Source: Scenedesmus sp. ARA3
Lineage: Eukaryota; Chlorophyta; Chlorophyceae; Sphaeropleales; Scenedesmaceae
Reading direction: 5' to 3'
Assembly: GCA_004335835.1 (NCBI GenBank)
Contig: RWJK01000995.1
Coordinates: forward strand, 1 to 64,000
Length of the DNA: 64,000 nt
The first letter of the stretch is position 1, and every line of letters begins with the position of its first letter. The notes under the pieces were generated by a model. It made no database searches, was not told the origin of the DNA, and saw nothing but the letters and a program-made list of their open reading frames with translations. This document shows positions 27,614 to 39,953 of this stretch, piece after piece. Position numbers and translations under genes: made by a program.

Positions 27614-28871
27614 GTACTAGCAGTAATGATGTGCAAGGGGTGACTAGTAGTACGGCTGTTGAGGTTAGGGTCGTTGCCTCGGCGAGCCCGGCTGTGATAA
27701 TCCTCTTACTAAGTAGGGTTGTTGCCTTGGTGAGCATGGCTGTGATAGGACACTGCACTGTGTGTAAACACGTGCAGCAATTGCAAGGATGCCAGCAGAC
27801 GGACACGGCGCCTGAGAATGACACAGCCTGCCCAGCATAACTGCGCAGCTGCACCAGAACAGACGCGCCACACTGTCGTGGTGCCCCTGGAGTAGCGCCC
27901 AACGTACTACATACGCCTAGTAGGCAAGCCGTCCGGCACCTAGGCGCGGGCAACTTTCTTTATGTGGGACCAACACCTACCTGAGTATGTTTGTGAGCTC
28001 AGAAATCAACAAACGAGCATGGCTGGTAACTCCAACAGGTATGTTGACGGGAACAAGCCAAGCACACAGCAGGGAGATGATCTTGAACAGCCAGCGCTGG
28101 CAACAATGCCCTGGCAGCTGGCGGCCAGTTTCCTTGCATATTTCTTACTGGCGACTGCATCCACGCTTTCCCCTTGTCATCAAGCTAAAGGGATCATGTT
28201 TGATCGCTCTATGCTGTATTCAAGCACCATCTGCACGCGATCTGCAACCACACACCCCTACAGTGACAACATCACCAGCAGGGCAGTCACCTGATGTGGC
28301 ACTCGACATCCCTCCTTTCCTCCGGCAACGCGCAGTCTGCCACAGGGGAGCCAAGAACGATAAGGACATCCGTTGCTTTACATCGGGCTGTTTGAAGCAG
28401 GCGCTGTGCAAGCATGCGCGATCTTCGTCGGAGCGACTTGTAACAGACATTGCGTGCGCTCCCGCACAATCCGTGATATCAGCAGGGCTCCGCTTGGCAG
28501 CGGCAACATTGTGTTTGAGTGTGCTTTGATTGATAAGCGCGTGTCCACATTTGTCCTTATCCAGCAGTGGCGTATGCATCAACCGTGGCGATCAGTCCTC
28601 CAAGACCGTTAAAAGCACACGAAGCCGTTTCCACAAACAATTAATAGCTATATAGAGGCTTCAAGGCTTTTCAAGGGTGCGCTGTCAGGAACAGTATCAA
28701 ACACCAGTAGATTGTGTGTATAAATTAGGTCCTACAACGTCCTGTCTGCGGTTCAAATGCGTTTGCTGATGTATCAATTACTTACGGGAGACCGCTTGGA
28801 CATTCGCAGGGTCACTTGCACCATTCTGGATGTGCAAGCCTCCTGCTAGCTGCAGCGTGGCGACAGGCAGC
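27614..28871. other. Intergenic region; RABGGTB 3' UTR then RRM gene 5' flank
   Basis: TGTAA at 27763-27767 is a likely RABGGTB polyadenylation signal. A 48-bp imperfect direct repeat (AGGGTYGTTGCCTYGGYGAG..GGCTGTGATA) spans about 27667-27750. From about 28000 the DNA is less GC-rich and no conserved frame was found. Confidence 0.45.
27763..27767 (+). promoter_or_regulatory. Candidate polyadenylation signal TGTAA of RABGGTB
   Basis: Lies 150 bp past the stop codon and matches the chlorophyte poly(A) signal. Confidence 0.6.
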
Positions 28872-29679
28872 ATGACCGGCGCATCTTCGGTGAGTTAAAT
28901 CTAAAGCGATGTGTTTTAGAATGTTTCAGCATGGGAGGGGTTGGCTGCGTGTTGATTGCTGCATGGCTGCCACGTTGCACCACACAGTTTGCACCACACA
29001 GTTTACTTCAAAAGCAACAGGCGAACATACCTCGAACTCGAAGGAGTCGCCTGGCTCAACATCAGCGACGGGTTTGTTGACAGCCTTGCACCTGGTCACC
29101 CTGAGAGCCACTCGTTGCTTACTATCTGCCCTGGCCTCTGTGCTGCCCTCTGCTTGCAGGGCCCAACATTTGGCCGGCGCCTAGTATTCTTTGGAGCTGC
29201 TGAGGCTGTCGGCGAGCCCACGCTGCTGCAGCTGTTCTCTCAATATGGTGACGTCACTGGGCTGTTCCTTGTGCGCTCAGCACTGGGGCTCCCCTCAGGC
29301 TGCGGCTATGTGACCATGGCCAATGCAGAGCAGGCTGCAGCAGCACTGGCAGCCCTGCAGGGCAGCAGCGAGTGTGCAGAGGCCGGCGGCAAGCTGGGCC
29401 TGCTCATTGTGCAGGGGCCACACACAGAGCAGGCCGAGCAGCCGCAGTCACCACAGCAGAAGCAGAAGTCAGGGGCGCACACAGATGACAACAGAACGGT
29501 GAGTGCGATGGCGCTGGGATGCAGCGTAGCATGCTGTGCATGCAGCTGGCGTGCGCAGCTGTGCCTTGTATGCAGTAGTATACTTGCGCACCTGCATCCC
29601 ATCACCTCCACCCACTCCATACCAGGACACCCCAAGCACAGCCCCTGTAGTAGACGTCGCTGCCCCTTCTGACCACGCC

Positions 29680-29715
<36 letters not shown>

Positions 29716-31348
29716 GCATGCTGTCACATCCACGCAGGCCTTCTTCACCAAGGTGCCGCCCACAGTCACGGCGCACCAGCTCATCCAGCTCTTCACAGCC
29801 TGCGGCGACGTGGTGCACGTGGAGCTCTTCACGCCCTGGCCAGGCGCCAAAATCAGCAAGGGCTGCGGCCTGGTGGAGTTTGCGGCCCCAGAAGCAGCAG
29901 CAGCAGCAGTGGCCAGCCTGCACCAGGCCTTCACCTGGCCCCACAGCCACTCGCCGCTAGTGGTCGAGTGGCTAGACGCCAAGCGCCAGGCAGCCAACAG
30001 GGCTAGCAAGCTGGTCAAGCACGGCAGCGGCGACAGCACCACCAACATGCGCCGCGCCGCGGCAGCAGCAGCAGCTGACCAAGAGCCGCGCATGGCGGCT
30101 GCGGTTGGCTATGGCAGCCACAGCGGCCACATCGCTGGTGTGGCGGGGCAGGTGGGCATGCAGCAGTACCAGCAGCAGGCTGCCATGACCCGCAGCTGCC
30201 CGCTGCCGCGCCTGCAGCAGCAGCTGCTGCCCGGCAGCATGGTGCAGCCGGGCTGGGCGGCCGCAGCGAACGCGCAGGCGGTGCTGCAGCAGCGCACGAT
30301 GATGCAGCAGGGGCAGCAGGTGGAGCAGCACATGGCGGCATGGCTGCCGCAGGAGGCCAAGCAGCAGCAGCAGCAGCAGGCTGACGCGCCGGGAAGCGTG
30401 AGCTATTGGTGGCCGCTGCAGGCCGGCGGCGGCGCAGCCAGCTGCTACGACAAATCTGGCAGCCTGGTCATGACCGTGGGCAGCAGAGGCAGCGCCAGCA
30501 GCAGCATGGTGCTGCCTGAGACGATCGACCTGAGCACAGGCAACCTGTCATGCGTGTCTGCCGGCAGCGCCGCACTAGGCATGTCTGGCGCAGAGCTGCT
30601 GAGCCAGCAGCAGCAGGTGTTTGGGGGCAGCGGCTGCCAGAGCCCCATCACCAGCGGCGAGCCGACTCTGGCAATGCCCGGCGCTGCAGCAGCCGTGGTT
30701 GGCCTGGGCGGCGTGTGCAGCGAGCCGATGTGGCAGCAGCTGGAGCAGAGCAACTTGATGATGATGCAGCCGATGCAGCCCATGCAGGCGGCTGTGCGCG
30801 AGGTGCCCAGCCAGCCTATGTACGTCATGGACAGGAACGGCGCGCTGATGCAGGTCGGCGGCGCTGCTGCTGCTGCTGCTGCTGGCGGCGCGTTTGCCAG
30901 CCTGCCCACCGCGTCCCCGGGCCTGGCGCTGCACCCTCAGCAGCACCCCCAGCTGTCTGTTGCCCAGACCTGCAGCTCCCTGTACGCAGCAGCAGCGGGC
31001 GATGCAGCTACCGGGCTACCCAAGCAGCAGCAGCAGCAGCAGCAGTGGTGGGGGGCGCAGCAGCCCTGCTCGCAGCAGCAGCAGCAGCAGGCTGCTGGCG
31101 GTAGGGATGGCGCCGCAATGGTGTTGGCACTGACGCCGCGGCAGCTGAGCGTGATGTCTGCGGTGCTGCCTGAGCTGCCTCGGCTGACCGGTGTGAAGGC
31201 GTACCTGCGCGCCTGGCAGATGGGCAGTGGCGTGCGGCTGATCCTGTCTGGCGCTGCCGCGCAGGTCAGCTCGGCGCATTCCGTGGCTGCGATAATGCTG
31301 AGCAACATGGGCATCAGCGACCCGCTGCTGCCTGCCGGCATGCAGTAG
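28872..31348 (+). CDS. Two-RRM RNA-binding protein with Gln/Ala-rich tail and KH-like C-terminus
   Basis: Probable post-transcriptional regulator binding mRNA. Model: tiny first exon 28872-28889 (MTGASS, GTGAGT donor), 29160-29498, then 29738-31348 (TAG), about 655 residues. A 7-codon exon at 29626-29646 could be included without changing frame. RRM1: RRLVFFGAAE (RNP2-like), SGCGYVTMANAEQAAAALAA (RNP1 region). RRM2: AFFTKVPPTVTAHQLIQLF and SKGCGLVEFAAPEAA, ending SPLVVEWLDAKRQ; the layout is closest to CELF/FCA-type RRMs. A roughly 380-residue low-complexity Gln/Met/Ala/Ser region follows. The last 70 residues are well ordered (MSAVLPELPRLTGVKAYLRA, GVRLILSGAAAQVSSAHSVA) and resemble the second half of a KH domain without its GXXG loop. 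Targets are unknown. A T/G-rich stretch of about 4 kb follows and may be its 3' UTR. Confidence 0.82.
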
Positions 31349-34300
31349 GCAGGGGGCGTGTTGGTTGGCTGGGGCCCAGCGCTGGTGCAGCTGGCGCAGA
31401 GGGTTGTTGTGAGTTGGTTGTGGTTGTTGCAGTGCAAGATGTGGCACATCTGTGGTGTGCAGCCAGACGAGGCTGCATGTCAATGTGTGATGTGATGGCG
31501 TCTTTTTGGATTGGGGGAGCACTGGTGAAGACCTTGCGCTTGCTTACTGTGCGTTGCAAGCTTGCGCATTCGGTGAGGCGCAGCCTGACAGGCCGGCTTC
31601 AGAGGTGGGTGGCAGCCACGCCCGGCTGCCACCTACGTTTCAGCATACACGGAGTTTGTTGGCAGATCCTGTGTGCTGTGTCATGTTGATAGTTGCGTTG
31701 TGCATAGGCTGCTGGGACATTCTGTAGGTAAAGGGTACCCTGCACTTGTTGAATCGTAGTAAGCACTGCGTCTTGAATTCTGCTGCCGCTCACTAAACGA
31801 GCGTGCTTGCTTGTTAGCCTGTGGGTGCTTAGGGGGTGGAGGCAGCAGCCTGCGTGCACTAGAGTGTGCAGCAGCCACAGTTGCTGAGTGCATGGCCTCA
31901 AGGCGTGCTGCTAACTGTTGGCATGCGCCTGCCTGCAATTTGCTGAAGGTACAGCTGTGCCGAACCTTGCGTCGCTGTGTATTAGGGTGGAGGAGGTTGC
32001 GGCTGCAGCAGCATTGCGTGCGGTGCTATGGGATGCAACGTGTTGTGTGCGGTACTGCGTGACGTGTCTGCCAGGAGGCAGTGTGCACGAAGAACTGGCC
32101 AGTCATGGGCCTTGCGCTGTTTGGGAGCACAGGGTGCAGGGATACTGCTGAGTCAAGAAAGCGGCAGCATGCCTTGCACAGTAGCACAGTCAGGTGCACA
32201 CATGCTGCTCCATTGATTTGTGTGTGTGATTTAGGTTGGTTTTGAAGGGCGATGCCCTGGCATGCAGGTATGCTGCTGGTTGTTGTACGTACCGAAATGC
32301 TATCCACAGCGCGGCGTGTGATGGCTTTTGTTGTTGGCAAGAAATACTCTGCTTGTGCACGGCTTGATGCATGCGCAAGCTTGTCGATCAGGCATGGCGT
32401 GCTGTGTCGGTTTAGCGCACTGTTGCATCTGCATCTAGCACAGGCGCGGCAGCCGTTGCTGTTGCAGCAGCCGAGTTGAAGCCTGGTGAGCTCAGGCACA
32501 CTTGTGTTTTTTTTTTGGTTTCATTGGTACCCTGCTGCACCTTACATGCTATGGAACGCCACAAAGCATAGAGACGTGCTGCTGAACAGGGCACATCAAA
32601 GCAGCGGCTCGCTGCAGCTGTTTTGTGTTGCATATGTCTTGGTGCGGCTGTGTTTTGGTGTGCCTGCGTGGGCATTTGTCCTGCCTGGATGTGTGTCGTC
32701 CACATACTGCGCTTCACCTGCCCTGCCCACACATGAACGACTGACCTCTCGTATCGATCAGGCGCGCACTGCGCTGCATGCGTAGAGTGTCGCTGGTGTT
32801 GGGGGCTATGTTGCTGTTGGTGTGCGCTTCGTCCAGCCATCTCCGTCACTGCCAGCCCTGCTGCGTGATTGGTGTGCATGCTTGCCGCAATGCCGTTGCA
32901 TTGTGGCGTGGGTTGTTGCGCGTTGGTGGGTTGCTCGATAGGCCTGGACGCTGTTACAGGCTCAAGCAGCAGCTCATGGCCGGGCGCACTGCCTTCGTTG
33001 TTGCGTGACTGGGGCTTGCCTGCTGCAGCAGCACAAGCGGCAGTGCTTGCCCAGGCAGCAGCAGATGATGCTGAGGTTGCGCATGGGATGAAGCAGAGAT
33101 GTTTTGGGTCTGGGGGGAGGGAAAAGCATCTCCGGTCTGCAAGGGTGCTTGATGTGTGCTTGGTCCCACTTGCATTGTTGTACTTGTGAGTCAACCAGGA
33201 GGCAGCGGTATGGAAATGCTGCCTCTGCTGAACATGCTCTCCATGACGCAGCAGTTGCCTTGTGCTTGAGATGCTACCTTTGATGCAAGTGTGCTGAACC
33301 TGCACTGAATTGTACCGGGGCGCAGGCTCTGTTATTGCGCCGTCATCTGTATCAACACCCTGCTGAGAGCATGTCGCCGAGTGCGAACGGGGTGCAGGGA
33401 GGCATAAGCAGCTGCATGTGAGGGTCAGTTGTGCTGGTTGGATGCTGGCGCGCCTGGCATGCATGCTGCATCTGCTAGGCCTGCTGATCACATGTGGCAG
33501 GCTGAGTGCTATGGGTGTTGCCAGGAGGAGCACGGCTGAGCCGTGGCAAGCACCGGGACGCACCCTCTGCTGCATGTTGCGTTTGGTGCTGGAACGTCAC
33601 TAGAACAGTGCTGACCACTTGGTTGAATGTGGGTTCCTATGCTTAAGTACCATGGAAAAAGTGCACGCGTTAGTGTGGGCTGTCACGTTTGCCACCTACC
33701 GTTGCTGCTGCTGGTTTTTTCGGCTCAATTGTGTTGGCGTTGAACATGCCGTACCATGCTGATGATTGCACCACCTGTTGGCGTCAGCAGGGCAGCAGGC
33801 AGGTGCACAGCCCCCCGTGTTTGTTTGCTCGCGCAGAGCGACCTCATCCATACTCACGGCATCAATACACACAGCTCTGACAGTGGCACGCGCATGTATC
33901 GCGCCTCACTGGATGCGGCGTTGCTCTTTGTGTGTTTCATCCTTGCTGGGCTGCTGGTATGACCTCGTGCGGTGCCTGGCGCCTGCACTCTCGTGTTGGT
34001 GGCTGCATTGTGTTGGCTGCCGTGCAGGCCACTCTGTCCCGTCCTTGCCTTTGTTTCCCGCTGCGGCCGCTTTCAGGGCAGCAGCACACCCAGCGCCCCC
34101 CTGCCAGCGAGTTTCGGGTTACAGCAGCCCTCCGCTGTGCGGCAGCCAAATAACAAACTGCTCGTCTCGCCTGCCTGATAGTAGTGCAGCACCAGGCAGG
34201 CTGGGCCGAGTGTGTTTTTGCAGCTGTGTTTCCTACGAAGCCAGGGGGCGGTGCTGTTTGCGGGCCATGCACTGGCGACCTGGCGGGAATAAAAGGGATG

Positions 34301-35533
34301 AACGGTTCGCCGTTCATTGTCATTTGAGCTGTTTACTGATGGCGTGGCGGTGCTGGGCATGATCCCCCAGCGGAATTTGGAGGGTGGTTTGGTGCTTGTG
34401 CTGCTGGCAGCGCCTGCCTGCCACCCTCAAGAGTGTGCTGGCGTAGTGCTTGAGTGCTGAGCTGGGGTGGCGCCCTTGCCCTCAAGCGTTGTGCGTGCTT
34501 GCTCGAATTGGCCAGTCGGCAGGCCAGCTGAGGCTGCTTGCAAGCCATTGCAGGCGCATGTGCGCACACGCGGCAGCAGCGCTCTGTCCCCACGCGCCCC
34601 ATATTATGCGTGCCCGCAGGCACCTGTCACACCTGCATGTCCGTGGGTGCACAGCCACCTGCGTACACATGACCATCACATTGCAATCACATGCACAACT
34701 TGCTTGCGTTGTTTTTGAGGCGGTCTGTCCACCAATGAAAGCTGCGGCAGGTGCAACCTGGCCCGCGCACAGTCCTTGTTTCACTTGCTGAGCGCTGCGT
34801 GTTACTATCTTGTGCACTGCAAGCCGCGTGCGCCCTGCGTTGGCGATGCGTGTGTACCAACAGCTGTCGGTGGACTGTCCGCATTGCATGCGAGGCAGCG
34901 GTTGTGTGTGGGCGGCCACGCCGGCCGATCACCTGAGCCAAACGGTGTCTGTTCAGTGCTGTGCTTGGCTGTGTGCCAGAGGCTCTGGCAGGTACTGAAA
35001 TACCGCGGGTTCAGTATACGGAGTGGGGGGCGGCCTGTGCATGCCATGGCTGGAAATTTCAGCCATGCGTGAGGCAGAGCCGCGCATAAACGCATGCACT
35101 GATGATGTCGTTGAATGCATGCTGCTGAAGCGCCCTGACAAGATGTGATGGCCACTCCTTGCGGTTGCACTGTGTGATGCTTTCGAGTCGCGAGTCTCTA
35201 TCACAATATTTCAGCGAGCGTTTCTCAGACCGAGTCGACAGAGCTGTTACAAAGTATTTGTTTGTGTGGGGTCGGGTTGAAGTGACTACTGATCAGGCGT
35301 TTGTGGAGGGGCACAACACAACATGTTGATGTTGGTGCTGCTGTTGCAGAAGGCTTCCAGTGTTTGCACAAGGCCCGAGGTGTCCTTGGTAAGCCCGTGG
35401 CGCTACCAATTATTGATGGTTGATGGACGCTCAATGGTTGTTGCCTAATGGGCCTGGCATTGCTTGGATGTGGGCTGTGTTCCCGCCATGTAACACTCCC
35501 CGGCCAGTACCACTCCCCAGTCAACATGTGTAA
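31349..35533 (+). other. Gene-poor T/G-rich stretch, possibly a long 3' UTR of the RRM gene
   Basis: The + strand is conspicuously T/G-rich, with few triplet runs and no conserved frame. I saw no TGTAA before 35489-35493 and 35529-35533, so the RRM transcript could in principle extend about 4 kb. A 387-codon minus-strand open frame at 32412-33575 is unlike any family I know. A separate non-coding transcript is also possible. Confidence 0.35.
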
Positions 35534-37330
35534 CTGACAGGGCTCAAAGTTTGTTGTACGTCGGTGACGTAGAGAGGTCAAACGAGGATGCAACTACCAG
35601 TAGCTTCTTGCATGCTCAAGACCACAATCAACCCTGTGACCTAGGCTTGCCGAGCAGTGCGTTCATGTACAACCATCATCATCACGTGCAATGTGCGCGT
35701 CCCTGTTGCTGTCCAATGGTACCACCTGCCCCTGCCCATTCTCCCTTTGATCAGGAAGGGGACCAACATCGTTACCAGACTAACGCTGGCAAGCGTAGTA
35801 GCAGAGTTCCAGCACGGACACACCACTCCAGCCTGCTGCGCAACCAACCTGGGACATTACAGCCCCAGCACACCCCCAAACCGCTAGAGTCTAGCAGGCG
35901 GTGCCGGGTCTGATCGGGCTGCTTAAAAGCAAGCCTTGGAAGGCCCGCGCTGGTTGCACATCATGATGCTGGCTACACAGTGACAGCTGCTGTCATGGTG
36001 ATGCGTCAATGTGACACTTCGTGCTGGACACAGGGGCGCGAGCCAGAGTCAGCCCTGCGCATGGTGCAAAATGCATTGAGTGAGAGCTTGCAAGCTGGCC
36101 CGGCACCCATGCTGGCACACCAAAGTACCGCCGCGCTTCTGCGATGATGTGCGTCCAGAGTGAGGTGTGTGCGCTGCTCTTTTTGCCGGAGATGTCACGG
36201 CGCAACCTGCACAGCAGCTGGCAGCTGCTGCTGCCTCCACACTACTGCAGCACAGGGACGATGAGCTAACACCAGTCGAGCTCAGCTGCGCATGCTGCGC
36301 TGCCGTGCACCTGACCCATGCCACATCGCCAGCCAGCCAGCTGCAGGTAGGTGCTGCTGCCCTGCTGTCGCAGCCGCTGCCAGTGAACAGTTGAGGCCGT
36401 TGTCTGGATTATGGCCTGTGCAGCTGTAGCCGCCTGTGACAACCCTGCTGCTGCAGCGTGCTGCTTGCTGCGCTGCTGACCAACAGGACTGCTGCGGTTG
36501 CAGATGACGAGCTGTGAAGGCTGCAGGCTGGTCAAGCAGAGCAGCTGGTGCCCTCCAGAAGTCGCGCTGCAAGGCTGAGGTGTGCAAGAGTCGTGTGCGT
36601 TGCAGGACGCACACGGCAGCACAGAACAGGACAGAGAACGGCATGCACACAGATCAGCATCGTGACAATGGTGAACAGGCGCCCGATTGTCAAACCAAGC
36701 GCAGCTCCAACAAGGACACATGTGTGGCTGCATCACCTGGCATTGGGTTCACAACTACACGTTTCTGGCACGAACACAGGTAAACGACGCGCAGGCACAC
36801 TCGGACTTGCAGAAGCGCAAAGGTCTAACATGCTGAATGAGCCGCATCTGGTCGAATCCTTACCTCCAGTGCGTGTGACAGCGTGTCAACAGTTGAATCG
36901 GATTGCCAGCAGCTACACCGTTGCTTCCCTGCTTTGGCCAAGCATGAAGGCTGCCTGGCCGGTGCAGGGGCTGCAAGTGCAGAGGGGCTGCGCCTCATGT
37001 GAGCTCGTATATACGGGCGTGCTGTCAGCAAATGTAGGCTTGCCAGCAGCAGCAGAGCACCTCGCAGCAGATGCGGTAACCAGCAAGATGCCTAGAAGCA
37101 TTGGCACTGCTGACATCCGCACATGCGTCCTTGGCTGCAGGCCGCATCCAGCCCGGCTTCTGCCTGCTGCTACACATTCAACAGTTGCATCTGCTTCTGC
37201 TGCTGCTGCTGCCGCTGACAGCGGAGTCAGCGCAAAGTGGCACCTAAGCTGAACATGCAAAGCACTGTGGCTTGCTGTTGCATTGTCTGCTGATGGTGCT
37301 GCACCTGATGTTGCTGTTGGTGCTGCTATG
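35534..37330 (-). other. A/C-rich stretch, possibly 3' UTR of the lipoate ligase-like gene
   Basis: The + strand is A/C-rich here, the mirror image of the neighbouring block, as expected if it is transcribed from the minus strand. TTACA at 35857-35861 (TGTAA on the minus strand) is a candidate poly(A) signal 1.5 kb past the stop at 37331. No conserved protein was recognised. Confidence 0.35.
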
Positions 37331-37843
37331 CTACTGCTGCGGCTGCTGCACATGCGCCGCCAGGTCGATCACTTTGTTGTTCTTCAAGTACTGCCGCTGC
37401 AGTGCCTGGCTGGCCTCCTGCAGGCTGACCTCCTGCAAGCAGCAGCAGCATCACACACCACATTCAACCCTCAGCAGACACTCAACATGAGGTCACGATG
37501 AGGCCGAAGGTAGCATGAGATTGGGAACGGCCGTGCAGAGGACAGGGCGGTGCTTGAAGGAGGTTACTGGCAGCAGTGTGCGGTGTGACAGCTTGTGCCA
37601 ACGGCGCAAGCCATGACAAGTGTGATCTGATGTGCTCGCGCAAACAGGCAGTGCATGTGGTGGAGGTGCGCTGCAGCTGCGCAGCTGGCTGGGGCTGCAG
37701 CGCATTGTGCCGGTGTCATGTGTGCTGCCTCACCCGCAGCTCAAAGTGCTGGTCCGCGTTGTCCTGCAGCTCCTGCACAAACTGCTGCCTACTGGGCAGG
37801 CGCTCCTGCAGCCGCATCAGGAAGGAGCCGTGCTCACGGCCCT

Positions 37844-37879
<36 letters not shown>

Positions 37880-39289
37880 GGCAGCGGCAGTAGTAGCAGC
37901 GCAGTGCAGGAGAGAAGAGCATTCATCATACAGCCGTGGCCAGGCGAGAACAGCATTGATTCACGAGCTGTAGGTCTCGCAGTATATATGACTGATCAGC
38001 TAAGCTGGTTGCAAATGGGCTGCTCAAGTGGCACATCAAGTGGCACAAGCAGCAGAGTAGGTCCTGGCAACTACTCTGCTGCTAAAAAGACAGTCACATA
38101 CCAGCAGCCAACAGCCAGCAGCCGGTCACACACCTGCCGATAGCTTGGTTGCTTTGCAGGCTGCTGCAGTGCTGCCATGTTGGCTGGGTCAAAGTCCCAC
38201 AGGAAGGATGTGTGGTGCAGCCATCTCTTGTTGGTTATTGCTTGAGCGTTGCCACCAAACTTATGTTCGCCAAACACATAGTCTGCGTTGTTTGGTCAGG
38301 GCAGCAGCAGTTGCAAGAACTAAGCAGCGATCAGAGCAGCCAACCAACAAGAGCTGCCAGAGGTCACAGCAGCAGACAGCATGTACAATATGCAGGGCCA
38401 GCACTGCAACGCAGGACGGCGGCTGCAATGGGTAACACTGCTTGCTGACAAATCAGCAACACAGCAGCACTGCCTCATGACGCTGCGCATCACTGCTGTC
38501 GTGTCTGTGCACAGAAGCTTCTGCTGGTGTTTCTAGCTTGCCCTGGCCGCAGCACAGCCGGGTGACGTCTCATCAGCATGCTTGGTGCAGCTGCTGCATG
38601 CGCACCATGTTCCTGCAGCTTGAACTCGCCATGCTTCCTAAACACGTCCATGTAGAAGCTTTCAGTCCAGCGCATGATGGGCACTGGGTAACACTCCAAG
38701 CCCTGCAAAGCACCTTCCTGCAAGCAGCAGCACACAAGTGGCAACGTGTGTGGCAGCCATGTGATGCACCCACCCCTCCCTGCATACGAGCCAACTTCCC
38801 TGCCCTGACCCCAGATATGGAGCATTTGTTAGTCCAACGACCAGTCAATACATTGCTTATGTGTACTCCAGGCTGGGTGCAGGCCGCAGCGTGCCTGCGG
38901 CTCACCTGCATGATGAGGCTGGTGAAGACTGTGTTGTGGTCCACCACAACAGTGCCCCCGCCTGTGAAGCGCTTGATCACTTGCAGCTGCTGCTTCTGGG
39001 CCTGCTGAACGTTTATTAGCTCATTCACCCTCCTACAAGCACCGTAGCGTACAAGTTGAGGCTATGCCGGCAGCCAGATCTCCAGATCTGCTTGTCATGA
39101 GAGCAGTGCAGCAGGCAGCATTGTCACCCACCCTGAGATGCCCATGACGATGCTGTGGCGTGGTGTGCCGTCATTGATCAGGAACCAGTTGCACTTTGTG
39201 GCTCGCAGCAGTGCCTCTTCGAGCTGCAGCTGCTGCAGGATAGGGAACCGGGCTAGCCGTAGCAGTTTCACGATCGGGCGTGGCGCCAT
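37331..39289 (-). CDS. Lipoate-protein ligase A-like (biotin/lipoate A/B ligase family)
   Basis: Family members transfer lipoate or octanoate onto lysines of 2-oxoacid dehydrogenase and glycine-cleavage H proteins. Six minus-strand exons join in phase: 39289-39132, 39032-38906, 38717-38606, 38282-38134, 37841-37734, 37432-37331; 251 residues, typical of the plant/algal single-domain members. Motifs: LLRLARFPILQQLQLEEALL, FLINDGTPRHSIVMGISG, VIKRFTGGGTVVVDHNTVF, VPIMRWTESFYMDVF, DYVFGEHKFGGNAQAITNKR, WLHHTSFLWDFDP. The RFTGGG(T)VVVD motif replaces the R(R)xSGGG of bacterial LplA, and the Lys in EHKFGGNAQ is the expected catalytic/binding lysine. The ATG at 39289 opens directly into conserved sequence, leaving little room for a transit peptide; an in-frame codon at 39340 is not needed. 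It shares a 664-bp divergent interval with the ARM gene. Confidence 0.92.
37843..37877 (-). repeat. CAG/CTG tract against a 3' splice site
   Basis: About 12 units. On the coding (minus) strand it reads (CTG)n and ends at the acceptor of the exon starting at 37841. Confidence 0.85.
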
Positions 39290-39953
39290 GACGACCGTAG
39301 TAGTAATAGAGTAATTGTGTTCAGGGTACTTGCTGTGCATTGTGAGACAGGCTCAGGCGCAATCAGCGGCACTGTGCAAGACAGTCAAGCTGAGTCTTAG
39401 GGTGTGGCAGTAGCACCACTGGCTGGTGGCACGTCAGGACCCTCAGAAAACTTTACCAGTTTATGCGCCCGACTGCTGCTTCCGTAAGTTACAGCTTACA
39501 AAATAACATCGACTTGCAGCCATAGGCAGCGCAGCAACGCCTGGATTCAGGTAGCAAGGTAGACCCTGATGTTGACTGTGTCACTTTTCCTTGACTCAGT
39601 CAAGTTGACTGACTCCTAGACTAGGGTATTGTTTTTGATTCAGCCAATACCCGTCTCAAGGCTGGTGAACACTCTGAAAGCACGTGTTCGGCATTGGCGC
39701 TATAGTTCTGTGTCCGTGTCGTGAGCACTCGTCACCACTTCACCCACCATTCGCACTGCAACCACGTGCATGCTAGTCAACCCAAGTGCAACGTACACAT
39801 GACCTTTGAAGTATCTTTTGACGTATTTGTTGCAGCGGTTTGACTGCAAAAAGCTGACTGTGGCAGCGAACTTGAAGTAGTGCCTTGGTACTGCTTAGCA
39901 GAATGCAGTGCCGGTGCAGAAAGCAGTGATATAGCGACACAGCGACATCAGCA
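39290..39953. promoter_or_regulatory. Shared divergent 5' region of lipoate ligase-like and ARM genes
   Basis: The two start codons (39289 minus, 39954 plus) face away from each other across 664 bp with no triplet runs and lower GC than the flanks. Promoters for both must lie here; no specific element is claimed. Confidence 0.5.

Noticed and set aside
32412..33575. 387-codon minus-strand open frame
   Set aside because: No recognisable domain. Composition (Ser/Thr/His/Gln/Ala) matches the antisense of a T/G-rich transcript, and the block has few stops on that strand. Kept only as a remark.
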